A stretch of 64,000 nt of DNA from an uncultured Bacteroidales bacterium (GCA_902800525.1 CADCEV010000005.1:83952-147951), one strand, 5' to 3'. Positions 1-7,962 are shown, numbered from the stretch's first letter. Program-made: numbers and translations. The notes: a model not told the origin generated them from the letters alone.

Positions 1-13
1 TTTTGATAAAAGA

Positions 14-406
14 ATGACCCGGGAAGAAAAAGTACAATATTGGTTAGACATCGCAAATTACGATCTGGAGACTGCCGAAGATTTGTATAAATCACAAAGA
101 TGGCTATATGTTGCTTTTATGTGTCATCAGGTGATTGAAAAAACGCTAAAAGCATATTGGTCCGCCAAGAGGGAAGATATACCGCCTTATATTCATAATC
201 ATAAGCGTTTAGCGGAAGGTTGCGGGCTATATGGAGAACTATCTGATGAACAGAAAGATTTTATCAATGCCATTTCTACATACAATATTCAGGCTCGTTA
301 CCCGGAATATAAGGAACAATTGGCACGCGTATTAACCGCCTCAACCTGCAGATATTTAATAGACACCACAAAAGAACTTCAATCATGGATAAAGCAGAAG
401 CTATAG
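14..406 (+). CDS. HEPN domain protein, putative toxin of a HEPN-MNT pair
   Basis: A 130-residue all-helical protein of the HEPN type (Pfam HEPN-like): the N-terminus MTREEKVQYWLDIANYDLET, the central CHQVIEKTLKAYW and the ARYPEY segment near residue 95 match the usual pattern of the stand-alone family. Known members pair with a minimal nucleotidyltransferase; in HepT/MntA-type pairs the HEPN protein is an RNase toxin inactivated by AMPylation. The R-x4-H-x-Y motif of HepT is not evident here, so RNase activity is inferred from the family only. The last 22 bases overlap the following MNT gene, which implies coupled translation. Only 13 bases lie upstream in the window, so the promoter is not visible. 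Confidence 0.85.
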   Translation: MTREEKVQYWLDIANYDLETAEDLYKSQRWLYVAFMCHQVIEKTLKAYWSAKREDIPPYIHNHKRLAEGCGLYGELSDEQKDFINAISTYNIQARYPEYKEQLARVLTASTCRYLIDTTKELQSWIKQKL

Positions 407-684
407 AATTAGTCAAGCAATACAAAGAAGTCATTCTACCTCGTTTGAACAATGAAGCAGAAGTGTATATGTATGGTTCGTATAGCAAAGGGACTCAGCG
501 CCCGGAGAGCGACATAGATGTAGCGGTCATTATTCCGTCTGCCGGAGAAGATTGGTTCTCTCTAACGAAGGGATTATGGCACGATGTAGATAAAGTAAGT
601 TTGCTGATAGAGCCTGTACTGATAGAGAAATCTCACCCCTCTCCATTGTACGAGGATGTCATCCGAACAGGAATAGCAGTATAA
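385..684 (+). CDS. Minimal nucleotidyltransferase (MNT), putative antitoxin
   Basis: A 99-residue nucleotidyltransferase-fold protein. The motif GSYSKG starts at residue 31 and is followed by SDIDVAV with the metal-binding aspartates D43 and D45, the G-S-x(10)-D-x-D signature of the MNT family; the later LLIEPVLIE (about residues 73-81) may supply the third acidic residue. In characterised pairs the MNT protein is the antitoxin and modifies the HEPN partner with AMP. The start lies inside the end of the HEPN gene, which fixes the two as one unit. No terminator is seen in the 78-bp gap to the next gene. Confidence 0.87.
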   Translation: MDKAEAIELVKQYKEVILPRLNNEAEVYMYGSYSKGTQRPESDIDVAVIIPSAGEDWFSLTKGLWHDVDKVSLLIEPVLIEKSHPSPLYEDVIRTGIAV

Positions 685-762
685 CAGATAAATAGCAAAT
701 AGTTCATAAAACTATTATAAAAACCAATTTTTTCGTTTAACAAATTAAAACACAAAAAACAC

Positions 763-2808
763 ATGAAAAAAATCTTTACATTAGCCGCTGCCATTTTGGC
801 AAGCTTCAGCTTGTGGGCAGCAGATCCGACACTTCCTACGGATGCTATTCCTTCTACGGCTTATGATGCGACAGTCAAAGAAGCCAACTTGTATGCAATT
901 ACAGATGAAGTTTCTGGCGGAAAGCAGTATTTCGTGTATGATCTTGACACCATTCGTACACAAATGAAAGCTAACAAAGTCACATGGATTAAAGGACCAA
1001 AGAACGATGGTGGCAACTCTGCTGGCACTATTTCGTTTGCAGATGGACTTTCCGATGCTGATAAGTTTGGTTTTAACACTACATGGAATCGTGCATGGGG
1101 TATTAACAATGGTCGCTATGCAGGTATTCGTGTAACCAAATGTGCCGAGTTTGCAGCACTGACAAAGTCAAACGGCACAAAAGATGGCAAAACCCTCTAC
1201 ATGCATGTATTTGTGAAAAATGCTGATAGCTGGGATTTCGTTGAAACTATTGGTGACAACGTTTACAACAGCAGCAAGTACTATGTTCTAAAAGCCACTT
1301 TGGACAACACGAAAGAGTATGTTATCTTGTTGACATCTGGAGCTGGCAGTAACTGTCTGACTGCACAAATCCGTTTTGCAAGTGCGTATTGCTACGATCC
1401 GGAGTTTACTGTGCCTAAAGGCGGAACCGGCTTCGTGGGCGATCCTATCGACCTTGCCATTACTTCGAAAAACAACAGCAAACCGGTTAATTATGCAGTC
1501 ACTGTTGATGGTGAAACAGGTGTGTCTGGTACAGATTATTCCTTCAATGTAAGTCCAGGTCTAGTCCAAGCTACACCGCTTAAAGCCGGAACGTTTGTTA
1601 TCACATTCTCTCAAGCATCAGATGGTACTTACTGTGCTGCAGAAGAGTCTGCAACTTTCGTAATCAGCGCAAAGACTCCTGTTACTTCGTTCGAAATTGA
1701 TGCTCCGGCAACAGCTCACGTCGGCGAAGAAGTTACAATCGAGTTGAAGAACTTTGATGCCGCTCCGACCTCGATTGTATGGTATGATGGAGAATTTAAT
1801 GAAATCACAGCCGCAAACGGAAAGACCTCATATACATTCACTCCAGAAGCTACTGGTAAGTATGGATTCCAAATTACTGCATGGAATGAATTTAACGAAC
1901 TGAACGAAGAAGCTTTCAATCATACCGAAATTAAGGTAGTAGTCGGCACTGATGCTTCGTTGAGCGACCTGAAAGTTAACGGCGCTACACTTGGTGATTT
2001 TGCAGCTGACAAATATGAATACGCAATTGGCGAGTTCGGCGTTTACGAGGCTATCAATGTCACCGCCACCGCTGCAGATGCTCCGTATGCAACCGTAGAA
2101 GTTGTTGATGATAAAGCAGGTACAATCACTGTAACCGTTACCGCTGAGGATAAAACAACTACCCAAAACTATGTTATGACCTATACCCGCAAAGCAGCTA
2201 CAGAGCTCGTTGCTATCAACGAAAGCACAACTTGGGATTGGACAGAGACAGGAGAAACTGCTGATTTACAACTCAGTGATGCTACCATGCCGAAAAAGAC
2301 GGAAGAATTCAACTTCGCAGATCTCTTGAAAAATCCGGGAGAGAATTTCAAAGCTGCTTCGCTCGAAGGTATTATGGAATACGTATATCGCAAGCAAAGT
2401 GATTATAAATTCTGCCAAGGTACTCAATTACGTTTTGTCACTACTGTTGCTGGTAAATTGGAGGTTGTATATTCCAACACGGGAACTCGTAGTAAAGAAA
2501 CAGAACGCCGTTTCCTCGTTGTAAACGGAAAATCTTATGGAGAAGGAACGATGAACGCAACTCCAGTTACTACCTCTAACATTGCGGTAGTTGCAGGAGA
2601 AGTTGTAATTTCCAGTATCATTAACGATGGTAAAGAAACTGCGTCCATGCTTCGCTTCAATAAGGTTGTTTTCACCAAGGATGATTCTTCTACCGCTTTG
2701 GATAACACCGAGGCAGAGGTTAAGGCTGTGAAGGTGGTTCGCGACGGTCAACTCCTCATCTTGAAGAACGGTGTTCTCTATAACGCACAAGGCGCTGTAG
2801 TAAAATAA
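763..2808 (+). CDS. Secreted Ig-like protein with short C-terminal sorting-like tail
   Basis: A 681-residue exported protein. Residues 1-20 are a typical signal peptide (MKKIFTLAAAILASFSLWA). The rest is rich in beta-type, Thr/Ala/Val sequence; about residues 305-395 (TPVTSFEIDAPATAHVGEEV onwards) looks like a PKD/Ig-like domain and about residues 400-480 like a cadherin-like or Ig domain ending in TQNYVMTYTR. The last 28 residues include DGQLLILKNGVLYNAQG, a tail shared with four other secreted proteins of this window and probably a T9SS-type signal. No catalytic motif was recognised. It is followed by a strong terminator, so it is probably transcribed alone. The ligand or function is unknown. 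Confidence 0.8.
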   Translation: MKKIFTLAAAILASFSLWAADPTLPTDAIPSTAYDATVKEANLYAITDEVSGGKQYFVYDLDTIRTQMKANKVTWIKGPKNDGGNSAGTISFADGLSDADKFGFNTTWNRAWGINNGRYAGIRVTKCAEFAALTKSNGTKDGKTLYMHVFVKNADSWDFVETIGDNVYNSSKYYVLKATLDNTKEYVILLTSGAGSNCLTAQIRFASAYCYDPEFTVPKGGTGFVGDPIDLAITSKNNSKPVNYAVTVDGETGVSGTDYSFNVSPGLVQATPLKAGTFVITFSQASDGTYCAAEESATFVISAKTPVTSFEIDAPATAHVGEEVTIELKNFDAAPTSIVWYDGEFNEITAANGKTSYTFTPEATGKYGFQITAWNEFNELNEEAFNHTEIKVVVGTDASLSDLKVNGATLGDFAADKYEYAIGEFGVYEAINVTATAADAPYATVEVVDDKAGTITVTVTAEDKTTTQNYVMTYTRKAATELVAINESTTWDWTETGETADLQLSDATMPKKTEEFNFADLLKNPGENFKAASLEGIMEYVYRKQSDYKFCQGTQLRFVTTVAGKLEVVYSNTGTRSKETERRFLVVNGKSYGEGTMNATPVTTSNIAVVAGEVVISSIINDGKETASMLRFNKVVFTKDDSSTALDNTEAEVKAVKVVRDGQLLILKNGVLYNAQGAVVK

Positions 2809-2840
2809 GAACCCTTCTTAACGCTTCGGCGTAAATTCAG

Positions 2841-2875
2841 AAATGGCATTCACTTCGGTGGGTGCCATTTTTGTA
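2841..2875 (+). terminator. Intrinsic terminator of the secreted protein gene
   Basis: A 13-bp stem (AAATGGCATTCAC paired with GTGGGTGCCATTT, two G-T wobbles) closed by a TTCG tetraloop and followed by TTTTTG. It lies 32 bp after the stop codon of the 681-aa secreted protein. Confidence 0.9.
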
Positions 2876-2936
2876 TGCCCCGCGGTCTGTGAGGGTACAG
2901 GGAGGGGTGTAGCTATTAGTATACGACTAACCCGAC

Positions 2937-3002
2937 AATAACCTAATAATAACCTAATAATAACCTAATAATAACCCAATAATATCCTAATAAAGATCCA
3001 AT
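2937..3002 (+). repeat. Six tandem 11-bp units, consensus AATAACCTAAT
   Basis: Three perfect units at 2937-2969 are followed by three diverging ones (AATAACCCAAT, AATATCCTAAT, AAAGATCCAAT). The array sits in a 430-bp stretch without a gene (2873-3301) that otherwise holds only a small hairpin (CGCGCTA/TAGCGCG, 3136-3157), AAT-rich filler and the promoter of the DUF4160 gene. Unlike most other arrays here the period is 11, not 7. Confidence 0.9.
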
Positions 3003-3245
3003 CATGCACAAGAAGAAAAGGGGAAAAAAAGACAGAAGAAAGGGATTAGTCCAAAATGTTCCAATAGTAATTCACGAATTAAACGAATAAGCGAATTATT
3101 CTTGGGGTTCACAAAGGACACAAAGGAAACAGAATACGCGCTATCAGAGGTAGCGCGCACAGAACACCGGGAATGGCTATAATAAGACAAATTTATGTTC
3201 ACAGATTAAGCAAATTAAACAAATTGAACAAAAATGGAAAAAATA

Positions 3246-3277
3246 TTTGCATATTCCAAAATTTATTACTACCTTTG
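3246..3277 (+). promoter_or_regulatory. Bacteroidales promoter of the DUF4160/DUF2442 pair
   Basis: TTTG at 3246-3249 and TACCTTTG at 3270-3277 with a 20-bp spacer, matching the Bacteroidetes -33/-7 consensus. The expected start of transcription is about 20 bp before the ATG at 3302, and this supports that ATG over in-frame starts further upstream. Confidence 0.8.
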
Positions 3278-3301
3278 CACCGAAATTGGAAAGGGAAGAA
3301 A

Positions 3302-3556
3302 ATGAGTCCAACTTTTAGGAAAGAAAAAGGATATACCTTCAAAATTTACTCCAACGAAGAGGAACGAATGCATATCCATGTTGTAAAAGAAGATAAAGAA
3401 GCAAAATTTTGGTTAGAACCAACTATTGAATTGGCATATAAGGGAGATTTCTCCCAACACGAAATAAACAAAATACAAAATATTGTAGAGATCTATGCAG
3501 ACTACTTTAAAAAACAATACCAGCTCCACATCGGCAGACGTATTGATGATCAATGA
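3302..3556 (+). CDS. DUF4160 family protein, first gene of a TA-like pair
   Basis: A small 84-residue protein with the DUF4160 pattern: GYTFKIYSNEEERMHIHVV (the Y-S-x-E-x(4)-H-I-H-V core) followed by EAKFWLEPTIELA and a helical C-terminus. DUF4160 proteins occur next to DUF2442 proteins, as here, and the pair is usually treated as toxin-antitoxin-like, although the biochemistry is not established. An upstream in-frame start at 3173 was rejected because the promoter lies between it and 3302. The gene overlaps the next one by up to 62 bp. Function is inferred from family association only. Confidence 0.82.
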   Translation: MSPTFRKEKGYTFKIYSNEEERMHIHVVKEDKEAKFWLEPTIELAYKGDFSQHEINKIQNIVEIYADYFKKQYQLHIGRRIDDQ

Positions 3557-3785
3557 CAAAGGGATCATGCTGTCTGTTCAGGGAGAGGATTATTTTCTGT
3601 CCTATAATCGGGTGCCCTGGATGCGTGATGCGACCATCAACGAAGTGTTAGATGTACGTATGAGCGGAAAGAATGCTATCGTGTGGCCTAAGTTAGATGT
3701 GGATCTGGAAATGGATTCACTCCGTCATCCGGAAAGATACCCCTTACTGATTAAACGCAATGAATTAGATTTCGTTGCGCAGTAA
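3495..3785 (+). CDS. DUF2442 family protein, second gene of a TA-like pair
   Basis: A 96-residue protein with the DUF2442 pattern: a short N-terminal strand, GIMLSVQGEDYFLSYNRVPWM, and the characteristic IVWPKLDVDLEMDSLRHPER (the V-W-P-x(2)-D-x-D-x(2)-x-L signature). The start at 3495 overlaps the DUF4160 gene by 62 bp; an internal ATG at 3546 would reduce the overlap to 11 bp but leave only a few residues before the domain. Known members occur beside DUF4160 and are thought to act with it. It is followed by its own terminator. Confidence 0.82.
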   Translation: MQTTLKNNTSSTSADVLMINDKGIMLSVQGEDYFLSYNRVPWMRDATINEVLDVRMSGKNAIVWPKLDVDLEMDSLRHPERYPLLIKRNELDFVAQ

Positions 3786-3806
3786 ATCCACGCGCGACGA
3801 TATAGG

Positions 3807-3840
3807 CAGCTCCGCTGAAATGCGGGGCTGTTTTCTTTCT
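3807..3840 (+). terminator. Intrinsic terminator after DUF2442
   Basis: A 9-bp stem CAGCTCCGC/GCGGGGCTG (one G-T pair) with a 6-nt loop and then TTTTCTTTCT, 24 bp after the stop codon. Confidence 0.85.
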
Positions 3841-3944
3841 GTCCAAAATTACCCAAAATATTCCAAAATTTGTTGTAAATTCGGCCCTCCCGCACGCGGG
3901 CTCCCGCCGAAGGTACGGTCGCATTTCGCCGGGCATACGCGCTC

Positions 3945-4093
3945 ATAAAAGTGCATTTTTAAGCAAAAACGGGATAAATCCCTTCTATCGCCTATCCCGC
4001 CTATAACCTTTGTATGCAAGCATCCACGGATATAGGCGGGACAGACGATAATAGAATAAAATTCTATTTTTTTGCTAAAAAATGCACTTTTAT
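3945..4093. repeat. 149-bp nested inverted repeat (MITE-like)
   Basis: Outer arms of 25 bp (3945-3969 and 4069-4093) pair with one mismatch. Inner arms of 20 bp (3986-4005 and 4031-4050) pair with two mismatches. Between outer and inner arm each side carries a different small hairpin: GGGAT/ATCCC on the left (about 3971-3982) and ATAGAAT/ATTCTAT on the right (4051-4067). The whole element can fold into a branched cruciform. Its right edge touches the -33 box of the mlaE promoter. TA sits at both edges, but this follows from the symmetry and is not proof of a target duplication. Confidence 0.8.
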
Positions 4094-4124
4094 TTGCGTA
4101 TGTGCAAAAATTGTAGTATCTTTG
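4093..4124 (+). promoter_or_regulatory. Promoter of mlaE
   Basis: TTTG at 4093-4096 and TATCTTTG at 4117-4124, 20-bp spacer, 23 bp before the ATG at 4148. The -33 box overlaps the end of the 149-bp inverted repeat. Confidence 0.85.
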
Positions 4125-4147
4125 CAGACTTTTTAATTTGCGTAAGT

Positions 4148-4885
4148 ATGCATATTTTTCAACATATAGGAGAATATACCCTGCTGATGGGTCGAGTGCT
4201 GCGTCTTCCCGACCGGCAACGGATGTTTTGGAGACAGTTCAGCAGAGAGTTGGAGAAACAGGGACTTCAGTCTCTGCCGATCGTATTGCTGATCTCCGTT
4301 TTTATCGGAGCGATCCTCACTATTCAAGCCAAGATCAACACGGAAAACCCGTTGTTGCCGACGTATATCACGGGTCTGTTGACGCGCGACACCTTGCTGT
4401 TGGAGTTCTCGAGCACGATCCTCTGTCTGATCTTAGCCGGCAAAGTGGGCTCTAACATCGCCTCGGAGATAGGTACCATGCGTATCACGGAACAGATAGA
4501 CGCGATGGAGATCATGGGCGTGAACAGCGCCAACTACCTCATTTTGCCGAAGATATTAGCGTTTATGACGATGATGCCGATGTTGGTGATCATCTCCACG
4601 GCGGCAGGACTGATAGGCGGTTACGGCGTCGGTGCACTGACGGATATTATCACGATACACGACTATTTGGTGGGCGTGCAGTACGCGTTTAACCCGTATT
4701 TCGTGACGTACGCAATTATCAAAGCGTTGGTTTTTGCGTTTGTGATCACGAGTATGAGCAGTTACTACGGCTATTATGCACGCGGAGGTGCGTTGGAAGT
4801 GGGAAAAGCGAGCACGAACGCCGTGGTGAACTCGAATATTATGATTTTGTTTCTCGACCTGATTTTGAGTAAGTTGCTGCTATAA
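4148..4885 (+). CDS. mlaE: MlaE/YrbE-type ABC permease
   Basis: A 245-residue inner-membrane permease of the MlaE family, which moves phospholipids between inner and outer membrane to keep outer-membrane lipid asymmetry. Visible are the amphipathic N-terminus (GRVLRLPDRQRMFWRQF), five to six membrane segments beginning with LPIVLLISVFIGAILTIQA, and the conserved GKVGSNIASEIGTMRITEQI loop followed by DAMEIMGVNS that contacts the ATPase. The start was set at 4148 because the promoter lies just upstream; a start at 4082 would lie inside the promoter. The matching ATPase gene follows after 152 bp. The MCE-domain subunit (MlaD) that usually follows is not in the window. Confidence 0.93.
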   Translation: MHIFQHIGEYTLLMGRVLRLPDRQRMFWRQFSRELEKQGLQSLPIVLLISVFIGAILTIQAKINTENPLLPTYITGLLTRDTLLLEFSSTILCLILAGKVGSNIASEIGTMRITEQIDAMEIMGVNSANYLILPKILAFMTMMPMLVIISTAAGLIGGYGVGALTDIITIHDYLVGVQYAFNPYFVTYAIIKALVFAFVITSMSSYYGYYARGGALEVGKASTNAVVNSNIMILFLDLILSKLLL

Positions 4886-5037
4886 GCCCCCTCAATCCCC
4901 CTGAAGGGGGAAGAGAGGACGGGAGAGAGGGAACGGAAGAAAGATAGGGGACAGAAGAGACGCCGGATAACATCCGGCACAATGGACGACGCTTAAAGTT
5001 GATATTATAAACTCGGCATGTATGCCGAGGGTTAAAC
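4886..5037 (+). repeat. Dispersed C-rich palindromic repeat in the mlaE-mlaF gap
   Basis: Just after the mlaE stop codon lies CCCCTCAATCCCCCTGAAGG with the hairpin TCCCCCTGAAGGGGGA (about 4889-4910), then purine-rich filler. Related copies occur at 28566-28606 (between two lipoprotein genes) and, in frame, inside the ABC ATPase gene at 39978-40012. No promoter is seen, so mlaE and mlaF are probably cotranscribed. Confidence 0.6.
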
Positions 5038-5799
5038 ATGATTGAAGTAAAAGATATAGTTAAATCGTTTGAGGGGAATGTGGTGCTAAACCATGTGACG
5101 ACTCAGATGCGGGACGGAGAGGTGAACATGATCATCGGTCAGTCCGGCTCGGGTAAGACCGTGCTGATGAAGAGTCTGATCGGCTTGCACAGCATCGATT
5201 CGGGGCAAATCTTATACGATGGCACGAATATTGCTGAGATGCAAAGTAAGGACATCCGTATGTTACACCGCCAAGTGGGCATGCTGTTCCAAGGCTCGGC
5301 GCTGTTCGACAGCATGAGCGTGATGGAGAACGTGCTGTTTCCGATGGAGATGTTCTCCCACAAGAGCCGCGAGGAGATGCGCGAGCGGGCAGAGTTCTGT
5401 CTGCGGCGCGTGGAGATGCCGGAACGCGTGTGGCACCTCATGCCGAGCGAGATCAGCGGCGGACAACAGAAACGTGTAGCCATCGCCCGGGCGATTGTGT
5501 TAGAGCCGAAGTACCTGTTCTGCGACGAACCGAACTCGGGTCTTGACCCGCGGACGAGTCTGGTCATCGACGCGCTGATACAGGACATCACCAAGGAGTA
5601 CAATATCTGCACGGTGATCAACAGCCACGACATGAACTCGATTATGGAGATAGGCGACAACATCGTCTTCCTCAAAGGCGGCAAGAAGGAATGGCAAGGC
5701 TCGCGGCATGAGATCATGACCAGCGACAACGAGGCACTCAACGACTTCGTCTTCGCCAGCGAGTTGTTTAAGAAGATTAAGGCCGCTTCGCTTAATTGA
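5038..5799 (+). CDS. mlaF: MlaF-type ABC transporter ATP-binding protein
   Basis: A 253-residue ABC ATPase that powers the MlaE permease. Walker A GQSGSGKT is at residues 34-41, the Q-loop at GMLFQGSALFDSM, the signature SGGQQKRVAIARA near residue 140, Walker B YLFCDEPNSGLDP near 160 and the switch histidine in VINSHD near 202. SALFDSMSVMENV and the final short helix are typical of the MlaF/Ttg2A branch. The stop codon (TGA, 5797-5799) is part of the TTGACGA repeat array that follows, so the last residues (SLN) are repeat-encoded. Confidence 0.93.
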   Translation: MIEVKDIVKSFEGNVVLNHVTTQMRDGEVNMIIGQSGSGKTVLMKSLIGLHSIDSGQILYDGTNIAEMQSKDIRMLHRQVGMLFQGSALFDSMSVMENVLFPMEMFSHKSREEMRERAEFCLRRVEMPERVWHLMPSEISGGQQKRVAIARAIVLEPKYLFCDEPNSGLDPRTSLVIDALIQDITKEYNICTVINSHDMNSIMEIGDNIVFLKGGKKEWQGSRHEIMTSDNEALNDFVFASELFKKIKAASLN

Positions 5800-5931
5800 C
5801 GATTGGAGTTAATTGACGATTGGACGATTGACGAGGTACGATTGATTGACGATTGAAGTTAATTGACGATTGAAGTTGATTGACGATTGGACGATTTATT
5901 GACAAATTTATATTATTGACGATTGATAATT
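5794..5931 (+). repeat. TTGACGA-type tandem repeat array after mlaF
   Basis: An array of 7-8 bp units built on TTGACGA/TTGGACGA fills the whole gap between the mlaF stop codon and the next start. Bases 5812-5858 are identical over 47 bp to 9505-9551, and 30 bp of the same core recur in inverse orientation at 53903-53932. No promoter or terminator is seen inside. Confidence 0.9.
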
Positions 5932-6282
5932 ATGAAGAAGATTTTAGTGGTAGCTATAGTGGCTGCGATGGCATTAGGGATACATGCGCAGGCGCAGGAG
6001 GGACGGAAGGCGGCGAAAGTGCCGGCTTATCCGGGGATCATAGAACGCGTACAACCGAACGGAGATACGCTGCGGACGTACCTGCGCGGAGACGAACGGT
6101 CACATTTCATGATGACTGAGGACGGGTGGCAAATCAAAGAGACCAAAAACGGGTGGTACAAATACGCCAAGAAAAACAAGAAAGGCGAGATTGTAGCCAG
6201 CTGCCGGAAAGCAAAGAACGCTGACAAACGCGGGAAATGCGAAAAGAAATGGTTAGAGAAAAGAGGAGTGAAGAGGGGATGA
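5932..6282 (+). CDS. Small secreted propeptide-like protein, no protease domain
   Basis: A 116-residue exported protein. Signal peptide MKKILVVAIVAAMALGIHAQ; then RVQPNGDTLRTYLRGDERSH, TEDGWQIKE and GWYKYAKKNKKGEIVASC, which is the usual layout of the N-terminal prodomain of M6-type secreted proteases (Q-x-D-G-T, a G-D-E-x-x-H/Y motif, then D-G-x). The protein ends in a Lys/Arg-rich stretch with no catalytic domain. The following gene encodes a complete M6 protease whose own N-terminus has the same layout (QSDGTEI, HGDELYHYF). The ATG at 5932 is preferred to a TTG three codons upstream inside the repeat. It could be a truncated duplicate or a free-standing inhibitor. Confidence 0.7.
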   Translation: MKKILVVAIVAAMALGIHAQAQEGRKAAKVPAYPGIIERVQPNGDTLRTYLRGDERSHFMMTEDGWQIKETKNGWYKYAKKNKKGEIVASCRKAKNADKRGKCEKKWLEKRGVKRG

Positions 6283-6350
6283 CAATTCACAATTCACAAT
6301 TCACAATTCACAATTCACAATTCACAATTCACAATGCACAATTGATAATT
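6283..6350 (+). repeat. ACAATTC heptad array between propeptide gene and protease gene
   Basis: About seven ACAATTC units, one ACAATGC unit and then ATTGATAATT, ending at the ATG of the protease gene. On this strand ACAATTC has no stop codon, so the protease frame stays open back through the whole array; the start at 6351 was chosen because it begins the signal peptide. Confidence 0.92.
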
Positions 6351-7949
6351 ATGAAGAAGATTTTGAGTATATTGATGGGATGCGCGATGACGGTGGGCGT
6401 CATGGCAGTACCGGCACGACGTGACGGGTTCGTGCGGACACAAAGTGACGGAACAGAGATCACCGTGTACCAGCACGGCGATGAGTTATACCATTATTTT
6501 ACAAACGGAGCCGGCGAATGGATCGAGCCGGACGAAAAGGGTGATTTCCGGGTAGTAGTTCCCAAGAGCGAGGAAGAGATAGCTGTTCGTCGTGCACAGA
6601 GCCGCTATGCGGAGCATGCCGCTCGCCGGGCGCAGAAAGCAGTGCAGGAAGGGCCTATCTTGTCTCCGAAAGGGGCGATTATCTTGGTTAGTTTTAACGA
6701 CGTGGAGTTCTCTACCAGCAAAGAGTATATGACCAATTGGGCCATGGGCGAGAACTTCACGGAGAACGGAGCTACGGGTTCGATCAACCGCTATTTCAAA
6801 GATGTGTCCTGGGGTCAGTACGATCTGGAGTTGGATGTATTCGGTCCCGTGACGCTGAGCCGCAATGCCTCCTATTACGGTCAGAACAAATACAACGGCG
6901 ACGATATGCACGCAGATGAGATGATTGTAGAGGCATGCCAATTGGCGGCAGAAACAGAAGGAGCGGATTTCAGCCAGTACGACTATGACAACGACGGAAA
7001 GGTAGATTGGATTGTAGTGATCTATGCCGGAAAAGGCGAGGCAGACGGCGGTGCTTCTTCTACCGTCTGGCCACACCAGTACGACCTGAGTTATACCGGC
7101 ATGCAGTTCCAGTTACAAGGCAAGACGATCGACCATTATTGCTGTCTGAACGAGATAGACGGCGTTACCAACGCGTCCGCCGGTATTGGTACGTTCTGCC
7201 ACGAGTTCAGCCATATAATGGGTCTGCCGGATATCTATTCGACCAATACCAGTGCGACCCATAAGACTTTAGGCCAATGGGACGTGATGGACTACGGGCC
7301 CTATAACAACGACGGCAATACGCCTCCGGCTTATTCGGCATACGAGCGTTGGTTCATGGGCTGGTTTGAACCCAAACTGCTCAAAGATACCGCCACATAC
7401 GTCCTGCCGGACCTGAGCGAGGGTAAGATCGCAGGTTATATCAACAGTACCGGCAAAGAGATAGCAGACGTAACAAGCCCGAACCCCTCTGTTTTCTATA
7501 TGTTGGAGAACCGCCAGCGGCACAATTGGGATGCGTATCTGCCCGGCGAAGGACTGCTCATTACGAAAATCAATTATAACTCGTATAACTGGCGGCAAAA
7601 CCGGGTGAATTACAGTTCCACGAATATGGGCATTGACCTGATGGAAGCGGACGGAAATGCACCGACTTACAATCAAAGCAGGCCTCAAAACGGCTATTTC
7701 GGCAAAGCAAAAGATGCGTTCCCCGCAGGTGCCGAATCGTTCTCCGAAGTGAGCCAATACCTGATTTCGAATATCGTGTTGGAAAACGAACAGATCAGCC
7801 TGGATTTGAACGGAGGAGAAGAACAGACCCTCGCTACGTCCTACGTATTGTCCTCGGTTACCGGCTATCAGAAAATAATGATCGACGGACAAGTCTATAT
7901 CCTATACAAAGGGACAATGTACAATTTACAAGGAGCGAAGGTTAATTGA
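6351..7949 (+). CDS. Secreted M6 family metalloprotease
   Basis: A 532-residue exported zinc protease of the immune-inhibitor-A-like M6 family. Order: signal peptide (MKKILSILMGCAMTVGVMA), prodomain-like part to about residue 90, catalytic domain with the zinc site HEFSHIMGLPD at residues 284-294 (H284, E285, H288, D294) inside GTFCHEFSHIMGLPDIYS, the DNDGKVDWIVVIYAGKGEA strand before it and WDVMDYG after it (Met-turn). The C-terminal tail DGQVYILYKGTMYNLQGAK is the sorting-like motif shared with other secreted proteins here. The predicted role is extracellular proteolysis. The stop codon lies in a repeat (AATTGAAAATTGAGAATTT) that fills the 13 bp to xth. Confidence 0.9.
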   Translation: MKKILSILMGCAMTVGVMAVPARRDGFVRTQSDGTEITVYQHGDELYHYFTNGAGEWIEPDEKGDFRVVVPKSEEEIAVRRAQSRYAEHAARRAQKAVQEGPILSPKGAIILVSFNDVEFSTSKEYMTNWAMGENFTENGATGSINRYFKDVSWGQYDLELDVFGPVTLSRNASYYGQNKYNGDDMHADEMIVEACQLAAETEGADFSQYDYDNDGKVDWIVVIYAGKGEADGGASSTVWPHQYDLSYTGMQFQLQGKTIDHYCCLNEIDGVTNASAGIGTFCHEFSHIMGLPDIYSTNTSATHKTLGQWDVMDYGPYNNDGNTPPAYSAYERWFMGWFEPKLLKDTATYVLPDLSEGKIAGYINSTGKEIADVTSPNPSVFYMLENRQRHNWDAYLPGEGLLITKINYNSYNWRQNRVNYSSTNMGIDLMEADGNAPTYNQSRPQNGYFGKAKDAFPAGAESFSEVSQYLISNIVLENEQISLDLNGGEEQTLATSYVLSSVTGYQKIMIDGQVYILYKGTMYNLQGAKVN

Positions 7950-7962
7950 AAATTGAGAATTT

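Noticed and set aside
3945-4093. Riboswitch or tRNA-like structure upstream of mlaE
   Set aside because: The element ends at the -33 box, so it is not in the mlaE transcript; symmetry is that of a DNA inverted repeat.
6283-6350. CRISPR-like array of ACAATTC units
   Set aside because: Units are 7 bp with no spacers and no cas genes; it is a tandem heptad array.
6237-6350. 38-residue N-terminal extension of the M6 protease
   Set aside because: It is entirely repeat-coded (TIHNSQF repeats) and would hide the signal peptide that starts at 6351.
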